Assembly: GCA_010093685.1 (NCBI GenBank)
Contig: MU006218.1
Location: 1,603,696 to 1,667,695 of the forward strand
Source: Ophiobolus disseminans
Lineage: Eukaryota > Ascomycota > Dothideomycetes > Pleosporales > Phaeosphaeriaceae
Length of the DNA: 64,000 nucleotides
Direction: 5' to 3'
The notes under the pieces are model-generated. The model was not told the DNA's origin and searched no databases. It worked only from the letters and a program-made list of their open reading frames with translations. How positions within the stretch are numbered: the first letter of the stretch is position 1; each line of letters begins with the position of its first letter. A program made the translations under genes and the position numbers. Shown here one piece after another: positions 63,955-64,000 of the stretch.

Positions 63955-64000
63955 TGTGAAGGGCCTACAGAAGTAGAGAGGATATCTCGGGTGTACTAAG
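63955..64000 (-). repeat. 5' LTR of the gypsy element, cut by the window end
   Basis: The first 46 bp match the left LTR start with a single difference (AGTAGAG versus AGTGGAG, a G-to-A change). The rest lies outside the window. Confidence 0.92.

Larger units (their letters stand above)
57353..64000 (-). mobile_element. Ty3/gypsy chromovirus LTR retrotransposon, RIP-degraded, runs past window end
   Basis: Bounded on the left by a 450-bp LTR (57,353-57,802). On the right it is bounded by the start of the second LTR at 63,955, whose 46 visible bases match the left LTR at 45 positions. The internal region is 6,152 bp. The minus strand carries gag-pol, and the order gag, protease, RT, RNase H, integrase, chromodomain identifies a Ty3/gypsy chromovirus. 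The minus-strand frame is interrupted almost only by TAG and TAA where Gln or Trp codons are expected, which is the RIP signature (CpA to TpA on either strand). A second, plus-strand frame lies next to the left (3') LTR. Confidence 0.92.

Noticed and set aside
1..64000. CRISPR arrays, operons, ribosome binding sites
   Set aside because: The window is eukaryotic (spliced genes). No direct-repeat/spacer array was seen; the tandem repeats found are contiguous without spacers.

Overview
The window is a 64-kb piece of a filamentous ascomycete nuclear genome, most likely a dothideomycete (Pleosporales-like). This rests on small spliceosomal introns (46-94 nt, GT/AG, often GCTAAC-like branch sites), Gal4-type and combined C2H2/Gal4-type regulators, HET-domain genes, a Tc1/mariner element, and LTR retrotransposons whose reading frames carry many TAG/TAA codons of the kind left by repeat-induced point mutation (RIP). 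The species assignment is inference.

Layout. 0.4-16.4 kb is an accessory-looking stretch: a C2HC + Zn2Cys6 regulator, two related short-chain dehydrogenases (4.2 and 11.1 kb), an F-box-like protein, two aminoglycoside-phosphotransferase-like genes (one degenerate), a small Cys/His protein, a Zn2Cys6 regulator divergent from the second SDR, tRNA-dihydrouridine synthase DUS2, and a Gly/Pro-rich secreted protein. 17.5-19.4 kb is a lesioned HET gene. 20.3-27.0 kb holds ribulose-phosphate 3-epimerase, a large methyltransferase-like protein, LSM2 and a small membrane protein. 27.05-28.40 kb is a complete but dead Tc1/mariner copy. 28.8-30.6 kb is a HET pseudogene. 33.2-36.3 kb is an eight-exon Zn2Cys6 regulator resembling CLR-1/ClrA-type cellulase regulators. 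39-55 kb is mostly housekeeping: CIA2, a nucleolin-like NSR1, ALG6, COX17, RanGAP RNA1, an SMP-domain protein, a hypothetical protein, another Zn2Cys6 regulator and an AlkB-type dioxygenase.

From about 55.5 kb the sequence becomes AT-rich and repeat-only. It holds two solo LTRs with perfect 5-bp target duplications, the 3' end of a chromodomain retroelement, an inverted LTR fragment, and a Ty3/gypsy chromovirus (57,353 to beyond the window end) nested into that fragment. Its gag-pol lies on the minus strand. On the opposite strand, between the pol stop and the 3' LTR, lies a 193-codon frame whose six cysteines match the Gal4 Zn2Cys6 spacing exactly and are followed by a predicted coiled coil. 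It meets pol tail to tail, the two stop codons overlapping. This antisense zinc-cluster-like frame is the most novel item I found.

Exon structures were worked out by hand from splice signals, frame closure and family conservation. In every multi-exon model presented as intact the exon lengths sum to a whole number of codons. No database search or transcript was available.
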